Assembly (NCBI GenBank): GCA_033816765.1 | Contig: CM066287.1 | Span: 6,572,001-6,636,000 of the forward strand | DNA length: 64,000 nucleotides | Origin: Nothopassalora personata | Lineage: Eukaryota > Ascomycota > Dothideomycetes > Mycosphaerellales > Mycosphaerellaceae | Reading direction: 5' to 3' | The notes under the pieces: generated by a model | Database searches by the model: none | What the model was told of the DNA's origin: nothing | What the model saw: only the letters and a program-made list of their open reading frames with translations | Position numbers and translations under genes: made by a program | Part shown: piece after piece, positions 46,290 to 57,440 of the stretch | How positions within the stretch are numbered: the stretch's first letter is position 1 | Layout: every line of letters begins with the position of its first letter

Positions 46290-48784
46290 GCCTCTGGCCT
46301 GCTGAGGGAGCGAATGAACCAGTTGCGGTGGTGAGGTGGGCTTTCGGTGAATCTTCTCTTTTGTTGGCAGAGGGTTCTTCGATCGTTGACTTTGGTGGCA
46401 TCTGGACCAAGAATGTTGCACGAAAACAATCGTTCAGCTGAAATCTTCTCCGAGGCAGTATCTGATGTTCTGCAGTAGCTAGACAGTAACGACGAAACGA
46501 TGCCTTGCTATTTGCAGTCGCTTCCATGGCACGTGCGCCTCAAGCTCTCCCAAGCACAAGCTGTTCGATTTATATCATGTAAACAACCACTAGATCCGAG
46601 ACAAGACACCAATCTTGAATCCCGCGGGAACCCTCCACGGAGCAGCATCGAGGCATAAAGCTACCACGCCATCTGGGGTCGAGCTGCCGGCAACGACGTC
46701 GCTGTGTACGAGAGAAACTGTGCACTCGCCACTGGTTCAGCTTCTTGTGTGCCGAAGAACGGCTGGTGAACCGCAGTAGTGTCGGATGAGGTGGCAACAT
46801 GGCACTACGTGGATGTTATTGCATTAGAGATACGCACGGCCTCCCAGTCGCTCTCTTGAATCGTGAAGAACTTTGTGTGGCCACCACTCAAATCTGAGAC
46901 ATGCGCTGGTGGAGTACAGCAGCTACAGCAATGCAGCATTATCCTGCAGGTTTGTCTCAAGAATGAGTCTCACCACATCTCTCAAGGCAATATCGCACTG
47001 CAGTACTGCCCGAGCTGCGGGTAGGGTAACTCAAGGGTTCATTGTGGACGAACCAACAACCGTTCCTGAGTCATACGCCGCAGTACCATGCGGTAGTGAT
47101 CGATGCGATGGCAGCAGAGAATCGGTGACCGCCCCTGCAGAGATACTTCCGTCACCTCCATGCATGATCGCCCAAAGCCTAGACTATGAAGATCGTGGTG
47201 TGCACCACCATCCACTCCGGGAACACCGGCCATCGCTATGCATCTAATAGATGCCTCATCATAGGCATTCTCATCAAGGCGGCCATGCACAACTTTCCAG
47301 ATTCAATCCCAACATCGAGCAATGACCAGTCATATCTGAGACATGGCCCAGCCTTCTGCACCAGTACGTCAGGCAGTGATAACACAGAGCAATGCCTGAC
47401 GATCCTCACCCCTGGCGCAGCGTTCATGGCAGAAGGTCAAGATCTCATCCATCAGGCAGTCCAGAATTATGTGCAACCGCCAATCAAATCCGGAGTACCG
47501 GCCGGCGATGTGCAGTAACAGTCGACGGCATTGCGTTTTCCCAACGGATTCGCCACAGTCTCCAGAAAGACGCATCGAAGCTTGAAGTCAAAGCTTCGAG
47601 TGACAGATTTGACAATTGACCACCACTCATCTCCGAGACACAGCCCATCTTTCTGCATGACTTGCGTTGGGCAGTGAATGCTCAAACACTGCTAGGCAGT
47701 ATGGGCAGCCGACAACAATCGTATCCGCGAGGCTTGGAGATACCGTTGTGGTCATGCACAATGACCCAAGCTCCACTACAGCAGCGGCAGCAGCAGCACC
47801 GCTCGAGCTGTCGACGATCCGTGTAACCATCACCACTCGTTTCTGAGACACAGCCCAGCTTAGTAGTATGCTGCAAATCTCGAGCCGCTAGGCCAGGCCA
47901 TGCATAAAATGAGTGACGGAGACGATTAATGCCGGAAGGCTCTCCTCTTGACGCTGTGCCGTGCAAGTACTTCGTAGCAAAGTCACCCAAGCTCCACTGC
48001 TCAGACAACCGAGAAGGCTGGGTACCCACCATGCAAACCCTCCACACAACCCAACATCAAGCTCCGCATTATCAGGGAAGCATTCTTTGTTCGATCGGCG
48101 CCTCACAGCGCCTTCTCACACACACACACACACAAAGCATGTGCTGTGGCGTCACAAAGCTTCGAGGCCATCATTCGACCAATCGTTCACGCAGTGGGCG
48201 CTAAAAGGAGGGTGCCTGCTGAGACGGCCGGATTCGCCGTGCAGAGTCTCGCACACCATAATGGTGTACGTGCGGTGTGTTGTGCATGTCCCAAAATACC
48301 GACGTCCTCGGCACAAACAATCATGAGACTCAGCAAAGTCGTGCTAGTGCAAGGGTGAAGCTGACTGCCAAGAAATCTGTTGGCGCGCGGCATCAACAAA
48401 CCTTCTGGCACCACAATTCTGGACACCCTCCGCCAACCTTGGGGAGATGGTACGAACATGGAGCAGCGGACATGGATCATAATATGAGCCATTACAATTG
48501 CCGCTATCATCTGTCAGCGCCATTGCTAGCTACAAATTTCCATGACACGCTGGTATTTCGCTCGAACAAAACAAGAAAACTTCTCTCTCTCTCTCTCACG
48601 ACGTCCCGCCAAAGAACGGGTTGTTGCTGAAAGAACGTCTCACCGAGTCCGGCGGAGACGCACGGACCGCTGGACCTCTATTTAGCAACGGTGACTCAGG
48701 TGGCGACGAGACCTCGATATTAGGCACGACTGGCTGTGGTCCAGCGCAGCATGTCCCACCGACATCGACTTTGGAGTGACCATT
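46290..48784. other. 2.5-kb gene-poor region
   Basis: No recognisable protein. Contains the degenerate repeat array at 46.88-48.05 kb, an AC dinucleotide run (about 48118-48134) and a CT run (about 48583-48598) before the beta-tubulin 3' end. Confidence 0.55.
46881..48045. repeat. degenerate noncoding repeat array (at least four copies)
   Basis: A core reading roughly CCACTCrtnTCTGAGACAyrGCCC recurs at 46881-46905, 47324-47352, 47628-47650 and 47832-47858. A second shared block, ACCCAAGCTCCACT, follows the last two copies at the same distance (about 47764 and 47985), so those two units are homologous over about 215 bp. Confidence 0.6.
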
Positions 48785-50481
48785 CTACTCCTCACCCTCG
48801 AGTGGAGCCTCCTCGTCGTACTCCTCCTCACCCTCAGAGACGGAAGCCTCCTGGTACTGCTGGTACTCAGAGACAAGATCGTTCATGTTGGACTCAGCCT
48901 CAGTGAACTCCATCTCGTCCATACCCTCACCAGTGTACCAATGCAAGAAAGCTTTGCGCCTGAACATGGCAGTGAACTGGTCACCGACACGCTTGAAAAG
49001 CTCCTGGATGGAAGTGCTGTTGCCGACGAAGGTAGACGACATCTTGAGACCGCGTGGTGGGATCGAGCAGAGAGCGGTCTGAACGTTGTTTGGAATCCAC
49101 TCAACGAAGTAGGCAGTATTCTTGTTCTGCACGTTGCGGATCTGGTCCTCAACCTCCTTCATAGAGACCTTTCCGCGATAGATGGCCGAGCAGGTAAGGT
49201 AGCGGCCGTTGCGGAAGTCGCTCGCGGCCATCATGTTCTTGGGGTCGAAGATTTGCTGGGTGAGCTCTGGGACGGTGACGGCACGGAAAGAGTGCGCGCC
49301 GCGGCTTGTGAGTGGTGCGAAACCGACCATGAAGAAGTGCAGACGTGGGAACGGCACCTATCAGACTGTTAGTGGAGCTCATCAAGTCTCGTTATGTGCT
49401 ATCGGCATACCATGTTAACAGCCAACTTGCGAAGATCGCTGTTGAGCTGACCTGGGAATCGCAGGCAAGTGGTGACACCGGACATGACGGCGGAAACAAG
49501 GTGGTTCAAGTCACCGTATGATGGGTTGTTGAGCTTGAGGGTGCGCATGCAAATGTCGTACAGCGCCTCGTTGTCGATACAGAAGGTCGCGTCCGAGTTC
49601 TCGACAAGCTGGTGGACGGAGAGAGTCGCGTTGTATGGCTCGACAACGGTGTCAGAGACCTTTGGCGATGGCATGACGGAGAAGGTGGCCATCATGCGGT
49701 CTGGGAATTCCTCGCGAATCTTGGAGATCAAGAGCGTACCCATACCGGCACCGGTACCACCACCGAGGGAGTGGGTGATCTGGAAACCCTGAAGGCAGTC
49801 ACAGCCCTCAGCCTCGCGGCGGACGACATCGAGGACCTGATCGACAAGCTCGGCACCCTCAGTGTAGTGGCCCTTTGCCCAGTTGTTTCCGGCACCCGAC
49901 TGGCCGAAGACGAAGTTGTCTGGGCGGAAGAGCTGACCGAATGGACCAGCACGGACGGCGTCCATGGTACCCGGCTCCAAGTCGACGAGGACAGCACGTG
50001 GAACATACTTGTTGCCAGATGCCTATGTGTTGTGTCAGTGTCCCATGTCAATGCGCGATCTTGTGGCAGACAGCGACACACCTCGTTGAAGTAGACGTTC
50101 ATGCGCTCGAGCTGGAGGTCAGACGTGCCATTGTACCTGCCGCGTGTCAGTGTTGCTCTTGCCCGTCACCGTCGCGTAACTGTATCCTTGTCACGTACAC
50201 GCCGGAGCCGTCGAGGCCGTGTTCGCCGGAGATGGTTTGCCAGAATGCAGCACCTATTTGGTTGCCCTTCACGCAATGTCAATGCCCGCTCCTTCTTTGG
50301 CTGTCAGACGCGTCGATACGCACACACTGGCCGGTTTGGAGGTGGACCTGTCACCGCAATATTGTCAGCACATTGTGTTTGTTTGGATGGCATTTCTCGA
50401 CCGTTCGGACGCGGGGCACGCGTGGATATGGGGATCCAGGGGTGGTGTTTGGGGCGGTGGTATACTCACGATCTCACGCAT
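48785..50481 (-). CDS. TUB2: beta-tubulin, with Ala at residue 198
   Basis: Structural subunit of microtubules. Six exons on the minus strand: 50481..50470 (MREI), 50347..50324 (VHLQTGQC), 50266..50199, 50136..50082, 50022..49411 and 49357..48785, giving 447 residues. The intron after codon 4 and the 24-nt second exon are classic for fungal beta-tubulins. The GTP-binding GGGTGAGMG loop and the acidic C-terminal tail ([14 protein letters not shown]) are intact. Residues linked to benzimidazole binding: His6, Tyr50, Phe167, Phe200 and Leu240 are the usual ones, but residue 198, normally Glu, is Ala (GCG at 49588-49590). Head to head with the 50814 gene. Confidence 0.98.
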
Positions 50482-50813
50482 TCCGGGAATTTTGGCGGTG
50501 TTGTGGGGGGTGTTGGTTTGGGTGGAGGTATAGGTCTCTTGGTCCAAGGGAAGGCACTCGAGGACGTGCTGTGGTGGTGGTGGTGGTGGTGGTGGTGGGT
50601 GCTGTTACGCGGGAAGTGTGCTCGTTGTATGGTGGGCGATGGGGAAGGAGGAAAACAAGCGGCGGTGTAAACTTCGCCCACTGCCAATCGCTTGACCTTC
50701 CCCTGCGCGCGTTTAGTGGGACTGCATGTCTGCCTTAGTGCCTTACACAGCTGCATCTTCACGTTCTGCTCCACTGCACCAAGACATTCACTCCACCGTT
50801 CTGCTATCCAGCC
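50482..50813. promoter_or_regulatory. divergent promoter beta-tubulin / mitochondrial protein
   Basis: 332 bp between opposite start codons. It contains a TGG run of about nine units (50571-50598) in the tubulin leader or promoter. Confidence 0.6.
50571..50598. repeat. TGG/CCA microsatellite
   Basis: About nine consecutive TGG units, on the beta-tubulin 5' side. Confidence 0.93.
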
Positions 50814-51667
50814 ATGGCATCGCTACGTCTAATGATACCACGCGCTGGCTTCCAGCTGCACGCCAAGCAGCTCCAGCAACGATTGATCATCCCCGGCATA
50901 CGCCATGCATCAACAACACCTCACCCAAAGCCTCGCGTGCTCGCGCAACCAGACAAGTTCCGCCCACCATCACATCCCTCTCGACTACAGAGCAAAACAC
51001 CACGATACCAATATGGCCCAGATCTCACGCCGGAGCAAAGAACGAAGAAAAAATACCCCCACATGATGCCTCCCGAAGGAAGTTTCATGCACTGGTTCCT
51101 CACAAATAGAACGATACACCTGTGGATAAGCTTGGTAAGAATCCTCTCGTATCCCTCCATGTCCATCGCTCATATCTCTTCCAGTCCATCCTCGTATCCC
51201 TCGTCTTCAGCGTCTGGATCAGCGAATTCATCCACAACACTCCCTACCGCGACCTGCTCCCTCCCAACTCCATGCTCCTTACCCACCCCTTCAGTTTCAT
51301 TGGGCGATGGGCCGAAGTATACAATATGCACGTCGCCTACGTCACCGCTCAGACGGCGGAGAGGAGGAAGCAGAAGGTCGACGACGTGAGGAAGAGGAGT
51401 GAGTATCGGAAAGCGCATGGGCTGGAGCAGGACGAGGGCATCTTTGGTGGGTGGACCGCGAAAAGCGATGAGGAAGTGAGAGGGCCGGGGATCAGGGATG
51501 AAAGAGTCGAGGTCGATCAGCGTCGGTCGGAGGTCAAGATGGAGGTGGTGAAGGGGAGTCATAGTGCAGAGGGTGTGGTGGGACAGGCAGGGGCTGCGGA
51601 GGAGACGCATGTGGATTTTGAGGGAAAGACGCAGCCGCTCGAGAAGAAGTGGTTTGGGATATGGTAG
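50814..51667 (+). CDS. conserved fungal mitochondrial membrane protein, function unknown
   Basis: CDS join(50814..51134,51185..51667), 267 residues. The N-terminus is basic and lacks acidic residues (MASLRLMIPRAGFQLHAK), as in a mitochondrial presequence. The block MMPPEGSFMHWFLTNRT is strongly conserved in fungi by recognition. A 50-nt phase-0 intron falls inside a TM segment (LWISL / SILVSLVFSVWISEF). FIHNTPYRDLLPPNS follows, then a charged coiled-coil and a poorly conserved tail ending KKWFGIW. Confidence 0.85.
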
Positions 51668-51981
51668 GGGCTGGCCTTTATGTTGTGATTGTGCATAAAA
51701 TATACCCCAGGCGCACGCTGAATGAGGGTTCACTTCATAAAATGCAGGTGATTCACCTCGCAGTAGTGACGGATGTGACGCGAAATGTGGGACTTGCCGC
51801 GCAAAAGCGCACCAACACACAAACACATGATTCCGAACCTCACTTGCGCCCTCACACCAACAATAGCAATTACCACGCATTGTCGCTATTCTCACACAAA
51901 CCCAGCGCCCCGCGACATCGCCTCGACACAAATATCACCACTCAACATCGCCAAAGCCGTCCTCGGACGCACAGCGGCAAC
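51668..51981. other. intergenic region, leader of next gene
   Basis: Short spacer between tandem genes; C/A-rich towards 51,980. The open frame that runs through it from 51649 is a 5' extension of the next gene and overlaps the previous one, so I do not count it as coding. Confidence 0.55.
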
Positions 51982-54186
51982 ATGGCGGAGATATCCCTTC
52001 TCATCTGCATCGCGCTGATCTTCCTCGCCTACACTCACGCTTACTACAACCGCGACTCGATCCCTCTCTGCGCACTCTTCGCCGCCTCCACCACCACCCT
52101 CTACTTCTTCTGGCTTCGCGTCCGCGCCGAGATTATTGCGCGAATTATGGAGAAAGTCGCTGCAGCGAATGCAGCCTACCACCGAGCAGAGCATGTAGTT
52201 GCACAAACATACTACAGCACTGCACGACGCACGCTCGCGGTGGTCGACAAAGTCGAGTCGGCCATACAAACTCTCTATGACATTCCTCGCCGTCAAAAAT
52301 TCCTCGCCGCCTGCCTCGCCACCATCACAGTCTGGATAATTGCTTTTTTCTACGCATGGTACACCGATGAAGAGGAGACTATGATCGTCCTCTTCGTCGT
52401 CCCTTGCGGTATCCTCTCCATAGCGTTTGGTTGGAGCATGGAACTGTTCCAGCAGTACGAGCTACACAACGCGGACCCAGCAAGCTGCAAAGCTCTCGAT
52501 ACCTACACACCTTCACCTCAACCAGAGATTCCGGCCCGTCCGGAAACTCCAACTGAGAAGCGTAGAAGAGAGCGTGCGGCTAAGCATGAGGCCAATCAAG
52601 CCCAGCTGCGGTGCTCGTGGGCAAAGGATGAAGAACAAAAGAAGTGGGAGGATGAGCATAGGGATGGACTCGGGCGTGCGTCGCTTTGCAGTCTGATGCA
52701 AAGCTCTCCAAGATGCTCAAAGTCTGGAGTGCATTACCCACAGCCGATTGTCTTCCCTGAGGATCTTCCACCTACACCTCGGCCGAAGCCACAGCTCACG
52801 ATCCTCCCGCCAATCGCAGCACTGCCAGAGCCTCAGCCAGAGCCAAAGCCAAAGCCATTTGACGAGGAAGAATATCAGAGCCTTTTGGCCGATCTGCGGG
52901 AGTCACTAGGACTACTTCCTACTATGAACACAGTTACACCAATCAACAATGGCAGCACTCAGCAGCCTGTACAGAAACCAACCACTGGAGACGATGACCA
53001 GACAGGACCATCGCAACAGCCACCACATGAACCAAACGATTCCAAACAGAAGAATGAGAAGCCACACCTCCCTCCTGGGCATCCGCATACGTGGCAGAAG
53101 GCCGGTATGACCGCAGCTGATGTCTGGATGGCATATCAACCATCAAGCATGACTACGTCTCATCACTTCGACTATCAGCAGCTTTTCATTGCAACACGCA
53201 ATGCTCCTACTCTAGCCTTTGGCAACTATCGACGTCCAGCTGAGCAAGAGAAAGACAAAGATCGACTTCAGGATTTGTACAAGGCTTCCTGTTCGAAGAA
53301 CACGTCAAGACCCATTGCTCGAGAGAAATCGTCGAAGCTGGCCCCTTCTGGAGCCAATGCTAGTCCTCAGCCAGCATCAAATCCAGCCGCCGCTGCACAA
53401 GGTCCCGAAATGAGTGGTAACCTGCCTAATTCTGCTCAAGGAAGTGCACCGAACGCAAAACCCCTTGGAGCCAATCCCACCCCGCAGGCAAAAGCCAATC
53501 CCTTCGCCTTTGCCCTCGCTCCTGACTTTAGCAATAATCTGCCTAAGTTCGCTCATGGCAACAGCGGTAATGGCTCCAACTCTACCTTCAATGGCACGAT
53601 AGCAAATGGTCCAGGTGGAGCACAGCCATTTACAGGTGCTCAGCCTGCAGGGAGTGGGCCTGCCGCTAATCCTTTTACTCCCCAGGCAGGAGGAGCCAAA
53701 AACCCTAGTGGAAGCAAGCCTTCTAACACTCAAAGCGGGACAAAGAAGTCTGCCACTAGCAGTTTCAAGTCCGGTGCAGCCGGCTATGCTTCCTCAGCTG
53801 CGCCTTCCGATCCTCTTGCGGCGCAGTCCAACGTCTTAGGCAGAAGAGCCTTGATCAAGATGTGGACTGGATGGATGGTCAAAACATTCACCAAAGACAA
53901 TGTAAAGGATATGGATAGCCTTGCGAAGAATGATGCTATTAAAGTCCTCAACCAGCGCCTGTCCGGCATTGAGAATTTCTGCATTACCGAAGATCGCAAA
54001 TGGGATGACAATGCTGTAAATTTGGAGCAAGCTAGAGAAATTCAGTTGACAAGAAAGGACTTGTGGAAGGTCGATCAGCTACTTTTACGCATTTCGAAGG
54101 AGAAAGAGTCGGGACTGGATGTGGACGCTGCAGATAAAGCTCATGTCGATATGCAGCGCATCTTCTCCAAGTGCCCCTTACGTTAA
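51982..54186 (+). CDS. membrane protein with low-complexity cytosolic tail, function unknown
   Basis: 734 residues from ATG 51982 (MAEISLLICIALIFL). Four hydrophobic segments lie at about residues 4-21, 28-46, 107-126 and 133-152, with an amphipathic helix (51-100) between the second and third. From residue 180 the chain is disordered, rich in Pro/Gln/Lys and then Asn/Ala/Ser/Gly. The last 115 residues form a compact charged domain (GRRALIKMWTGWMVKTFT, NQRLSGIENFCITEDRKWDD), probably helical. No family recognised. Confidence 0.75.
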   Translation: MAEISLLICIALIFLAYTHAYYNRDSIPLCALFAASTTTLYFFWLRVRAEIIARIMEKVAAANAAYHRAEHVVAQTYYSTARRTLAVVDKVESAIQTLYDIPRRQKFLAACLATITVWIIAFFYAWYTDEEETMIVLFVVPCGILSIAFGWSMELFQQYELHNADPASCKALDTYTPSPQPEIPARPETPTEKRRRERAAKHEANQAQLRCSWAKDEEQKKWEDEHRDGLGRASLCSLMQSSPRCSKSGVHYPQPIVFPEDLPPTPRPKPQLTILPPIAALPEPQPEPKPKPFDEEEYQSLLADLRESLGLLPTMNTVTPINNGSTQQPVQKPTTGDDDQTGPSQQPPHEPNDSKQKNEKPHLPPGHPHTWQKAGMTAADVWMAYQPSSMTTSHHFDYQQLFIATRNAPTLAFGNYRRPAEQEKDKDRLQDLYKASCSKNTSRPIAREKSSKLAPSGANASPQPASNPAAAAQGPEMSGNLPNSAQGSAPNAKPLGANPTPQAKANPFAFALAPDFSNNLPKFAHGNSGNGSNSTFNGTIANGPGGAQPFTGAQPAGSGPAANPFTPQAGGAKNPSGSKPSNTQSGTKKSATSSFKSGAAGYASSAAPSDPLAAQSNVLGRRALIKMWTGWMVKTFTKDNVKDMDSLAKNDAIKVLNQRLSGIENFCITEDRKWDDNAVNLEQAREIQLTRKDLWKVDQLLLRISKEKESGLDVDAADKAHVDMQRIFSKCPLR

Positions 54187-55603
54187 TATCGACGTATGGT
54201 GGCTGAGCCGATCATGGCAACACCAGACCACCTCGTGAGGCACAAGGCAGTTCGCGCATAGCTCGAATAGCTTCACTGGTTGGCTCATGCGATTCGGTCA
54301 ACGACGATGAGATTCCTCGAAATATGAAGCAATCAGAGAGCTCCCTTTACCAAAGGGTTGAGCCCCAACGAATTTCTCAAAGACCATATTATACCGGTTC
54401 ACAATAAGTCTTCGGCAGGAAGCTCGCATGCTCATCGGATGCTAGATTTTCTCGCAATAGTACGGAAATAACATCGAAAACACCAGCCTGAGCCGCACTC
54501 TCACCACCGATACATCAGATGACGCCACCAGCCGTCACACTCACCATCACGGCACCGATCACGCCCCAGACGAGGATTAGGAGCCGCTCAGCGCAAGCTA
54601 CTCGAGAGCCCATTGGAATTATGGCGGAGGAAGGTGGAAGGAGAAAGGCAGAAGAAGATCAGGAGTCGAGTATACGCATTGCGCGCTCCATCTGAGAGCC
54701 CGCTTGACTCTTTTGATCAAGGAAGTGGATAGTGCGAGCATATTGGCACAGCAAGGGTGGGACGGAGGCATGGGAATCGAGAGAGGATCGCAACAATGGC
54801 ACAGAAGGCGGAGTTTACATGAATCAAAGTTGCAAGATCGCCAAAACATGGCCGATAGCACAGAATGAAAACGTCAAACTTCGAACGCTTCGTTAATTTT
54901 ATCTGACTTTGCTCTGTGCTACGCGAGATCTTGTAACTAGAAGTCTTGTTACGAGATATTCTATGCCCGTAGAGCTTCGTTATAACAGTCGTGCCTTTTC
55001 TTGATCTCTCGTCTTGTATCGGGTCGATAACAGGCTATCGTGTATTCAGCGCACCGATCAGTCATTCAGTCTGAACTCGCACTCACGGGTCGCCTCCGTA
55101 TGGCGTACGTCTCACAATGAGAAGCAATCCACAAGCAGCTCTTTCGGCACAGGCGCAGTCAACTTCTGCTGAAGTACCGCCACAAAAGGTGAATCGACGA
55201 GTGCCAAGCTCATGCTTACGACAACATTCACTTGCATGGTAGCAAGCAGCGTTATGCGGCAGTGCCCGCGCGCTAAGTCGTGAAACCCACAATTCGCTTG
55301 CCTGCCGATCCCTGCTGCTTTTCGTCACAACCCCAACACTACTAACTTCGATTTTTTGTTGTCGCATACCACCATGAACCCACAACAACCACCACCCTCA
55401 CATAAGCTACTTGTGCGTATTTGGAAAATTTTCTGCGACGTCGAAACGCCACTTTATATATCACCTGCGCGACCATTCCAGCTCGAGAACTACCGCCGAG
55501 TCTTTGGGTGTCGTTCGTTAATAGCATAGACCGCTCTCAATACAAGACATCAACTCTCGCGCCTATACGCCAGCGACTCGAGTGTTCGATACAACATCCT
55601 GAA
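54187..55603. other. intergenic region
   Basis: No recognisable gene. Contains the 3' UTR of the upstream gene and A/T-richer sequence around 54,880-55,010. Confidence 0.5.
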
Positions 55604-56239
55604 ATGCCACAACGATGCCATCGCATCCGCATGCCATCGCATCCGCATGCCATCTCCGCAATGGACACCTTCATGCCCAAACCCGGCCAGACGCTCAAAT
55701 CCCGGATGGAGTATCTCATGAAGGCCTTCAAGGACCTGGACCCCGGAGCAAGAGGCGCTCATCGCATCGTGGACCGGGCGATGAGCGAACCAAACTTCTA
55801 CCCATACTGCAGGAGGATAGCCAAAGACCTCTGCGAGCTGGATGCCCAGATAGCTGCTGAGTTGCGCGAGAGTTTGACTGAGGAGGCTTAGTGGGACATC
55901 TCGCTCACGATGAACGCCGTGCGCCAGCGTGTTAGTGCCGAAGAGATTGCGGAGGTCGCTGCTGCGGTGGAGCGCTTCGTGGCAAAGGGCGATTCCAGCG
56001 GCGAGAGCGCCATGCCAGCCAGTGGTACATCGGCAGCGAACCATTTCAACGTCGCCGCAGGAGGAGCACCAACTTCTGCAGTTCTGCTGGAGTGGCCGCA
56101 TTCTCCGCAGGGGGTCGACGTGCGCCTGGTGGTACGCCACAAAACATCAGAAGAGGAGGCATGGATTTGGACAGTCTTCCTGCTCGCGGCGCCTCGAATT
56201 TTCAGCGCAGCGCGATCACGTCATCGACCAATCCAATAG
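55604..56239 (+). CDS. doubtful small gene interrupted by an in-frame TAG or a weak intron
   Basis: One frame runs from ATG 55604 (or 55661, MDTFMPKPGQTLKSR) to a TAG at 55889-55891, then continues open to 56239 with protein-like sequence (SAEEIAEVAAAVERFVAKGD). Either this is a nonsense-interrupted gene, or an intron from a weak GTTGCG donor (55861) to an AG at 55934-55935 removes the stop in frame, giving 186 residues from 55604. The first part is helical and charged (MEYLMKAFKDLDPGARG). No homology recognised. Codon use around the C-terminus is ambiguous. Confidence 0.4.
55615..55658 (+). repeat. 16-bp repeat carrying ATG (two exact copies plus a partial)
   Basis: ATGCCATCGCATCCGC occurs at 55615 and 55631 and partly at 55647. 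The 16-bp period moves the reading frame at each copy, so the copies offer ATGs in all three frames. Confidence 0.9.
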
Positions 56240-56278
56240 TTGCCAACGTACCATCGCCATCCACGACTCGGTTCAAGG

Positions 56279-56439
56279 TCAACGCAACCTCATCATCTGC
56301 TCCTCTGCCAAGTGTCCTCGCAGTCTCGCCGTCCGTTAGTCAGCCAAGTGTCAACGCAACCTCACCGTCCGCAAGTCGGTCAAATGCTAATGCGACATCA
56401 CCATCTGCTAGTCAGTCAACTTCTGCTGCGCCTTTGTGA
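56279..56439 (+). repeat. degenerate repeat coding for NATSPSAS-like units
   Basis: In the frame ending at 56439 the sequence gives repeats around VNATSSSAP, VNATSPSASRS and ANATSPSASQS, made by units of about 30-40 bp (GTCAACGCAACCTCA and variants). This frame differs from that of the possible gene at 55604. Confidence 0.7.
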
Positions 56440-56859
56440 ATGCTTACTATGCGCTGAAGTGTATGATTGCCCGTTGCAGGTACAAAGGGTGTGATGGGCA
56501 GAGGCTGTGAGTGGGACAGGATGCATGTCTGGCGAGATACATTGCGCGACGAAGCTTTCCTTTGTTATGAGACCTGGCCATCGCCCAGAGTGGTAGATGT
56601 GATGTGAGACGCCATGGATCGGTTCCCATCCGATGTGACAGCATCAGAACAGGGCTAGGTCTATATGAGATGGTGCAAAATGAACGTGGTCGCGACTTGT
56701 CCCTTTGGGACGCTACGCACCTGCTTGGCAATACAGCCTGAATTCGTGTAGTAAATAGTGACCTGACAATAACGACACCCGTCCACGGAATCAGTTGCCT
56801 CTCCTCGTTATGTTTCTCTGGTGCCCCTTGGCTTGACTAGGCTAGTTTTAGTGCTTGCG
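56440..56859. other. intergenic region
   Basis: Nothing recognised. Confidence 0.5.
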
Positions 56860-57440
56860 ATTCCCGCGTTGTATATAGACAACAACATTCTCTTCGAAGG
56901 TATACATCCCTATTGTAATATTGCTCCATCTCTATAAACAATACTGTATTCGAGAGCGTACGTTCGGCGCTTCTATCTCAATCGATAATAGTATTGTCAA
57001 CCTAATAAGACGACCTACGATTACTGTCCGCGTGCGCAATACCCGATTTTCAAAGGATGCGATAAACATACCATTTTTAAAGAAACAACATGATAGACAT
57101 CGTTTTTCGAGAAATAAAAGCCGGGCGCATTAAGAGATAGAATGGAAGAAGAAGAAGGATATCCGCGATATAAATTATAGATAATACGTGTATATAATTC
57201 TCTACGATATAATAGATCGTGTTCGACTAACTCGTATTTATATACGAGGCTATACTTCGGATATAACGCGCTATACGATAGCTACTTTATCGACACTAGT
57301 GTAATCGCTACTATAAGCGCGATTGTTACTAACTTCGCACGTATTATCGTTATGTCGTAAAAGCGGTTTAAAATCGCGTTGTCGAGGCTACTAGGGATAA
57401 GTTACACCAAAACGTGCCCTATTCGATCTCAGACGCTTCG
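56860..57440. mobile_element. AT-rich, RIP-like degraded repeat island
   Basis: An abrupt shift to A/T-rich sequence full of TpA (TATAT, ATAATA, TTATAG), with scattered CpG left and no coding capacity beyond a 70-codon frame. Both flanks return to normal composition within a few bases. This is the expected signature of repeat-induced point mutation acting on a transposon. The element type cannot be told. Confidence 0.6.

Noticed and set aside
51649..51981. N-terminal extension of the 51982 membrane protein
   Set aside because: The frame is open but overlaps the previous gene's last codons and reads as leader sequence. A hydrophobic N-terminus starts cleanly at ATG 51982.
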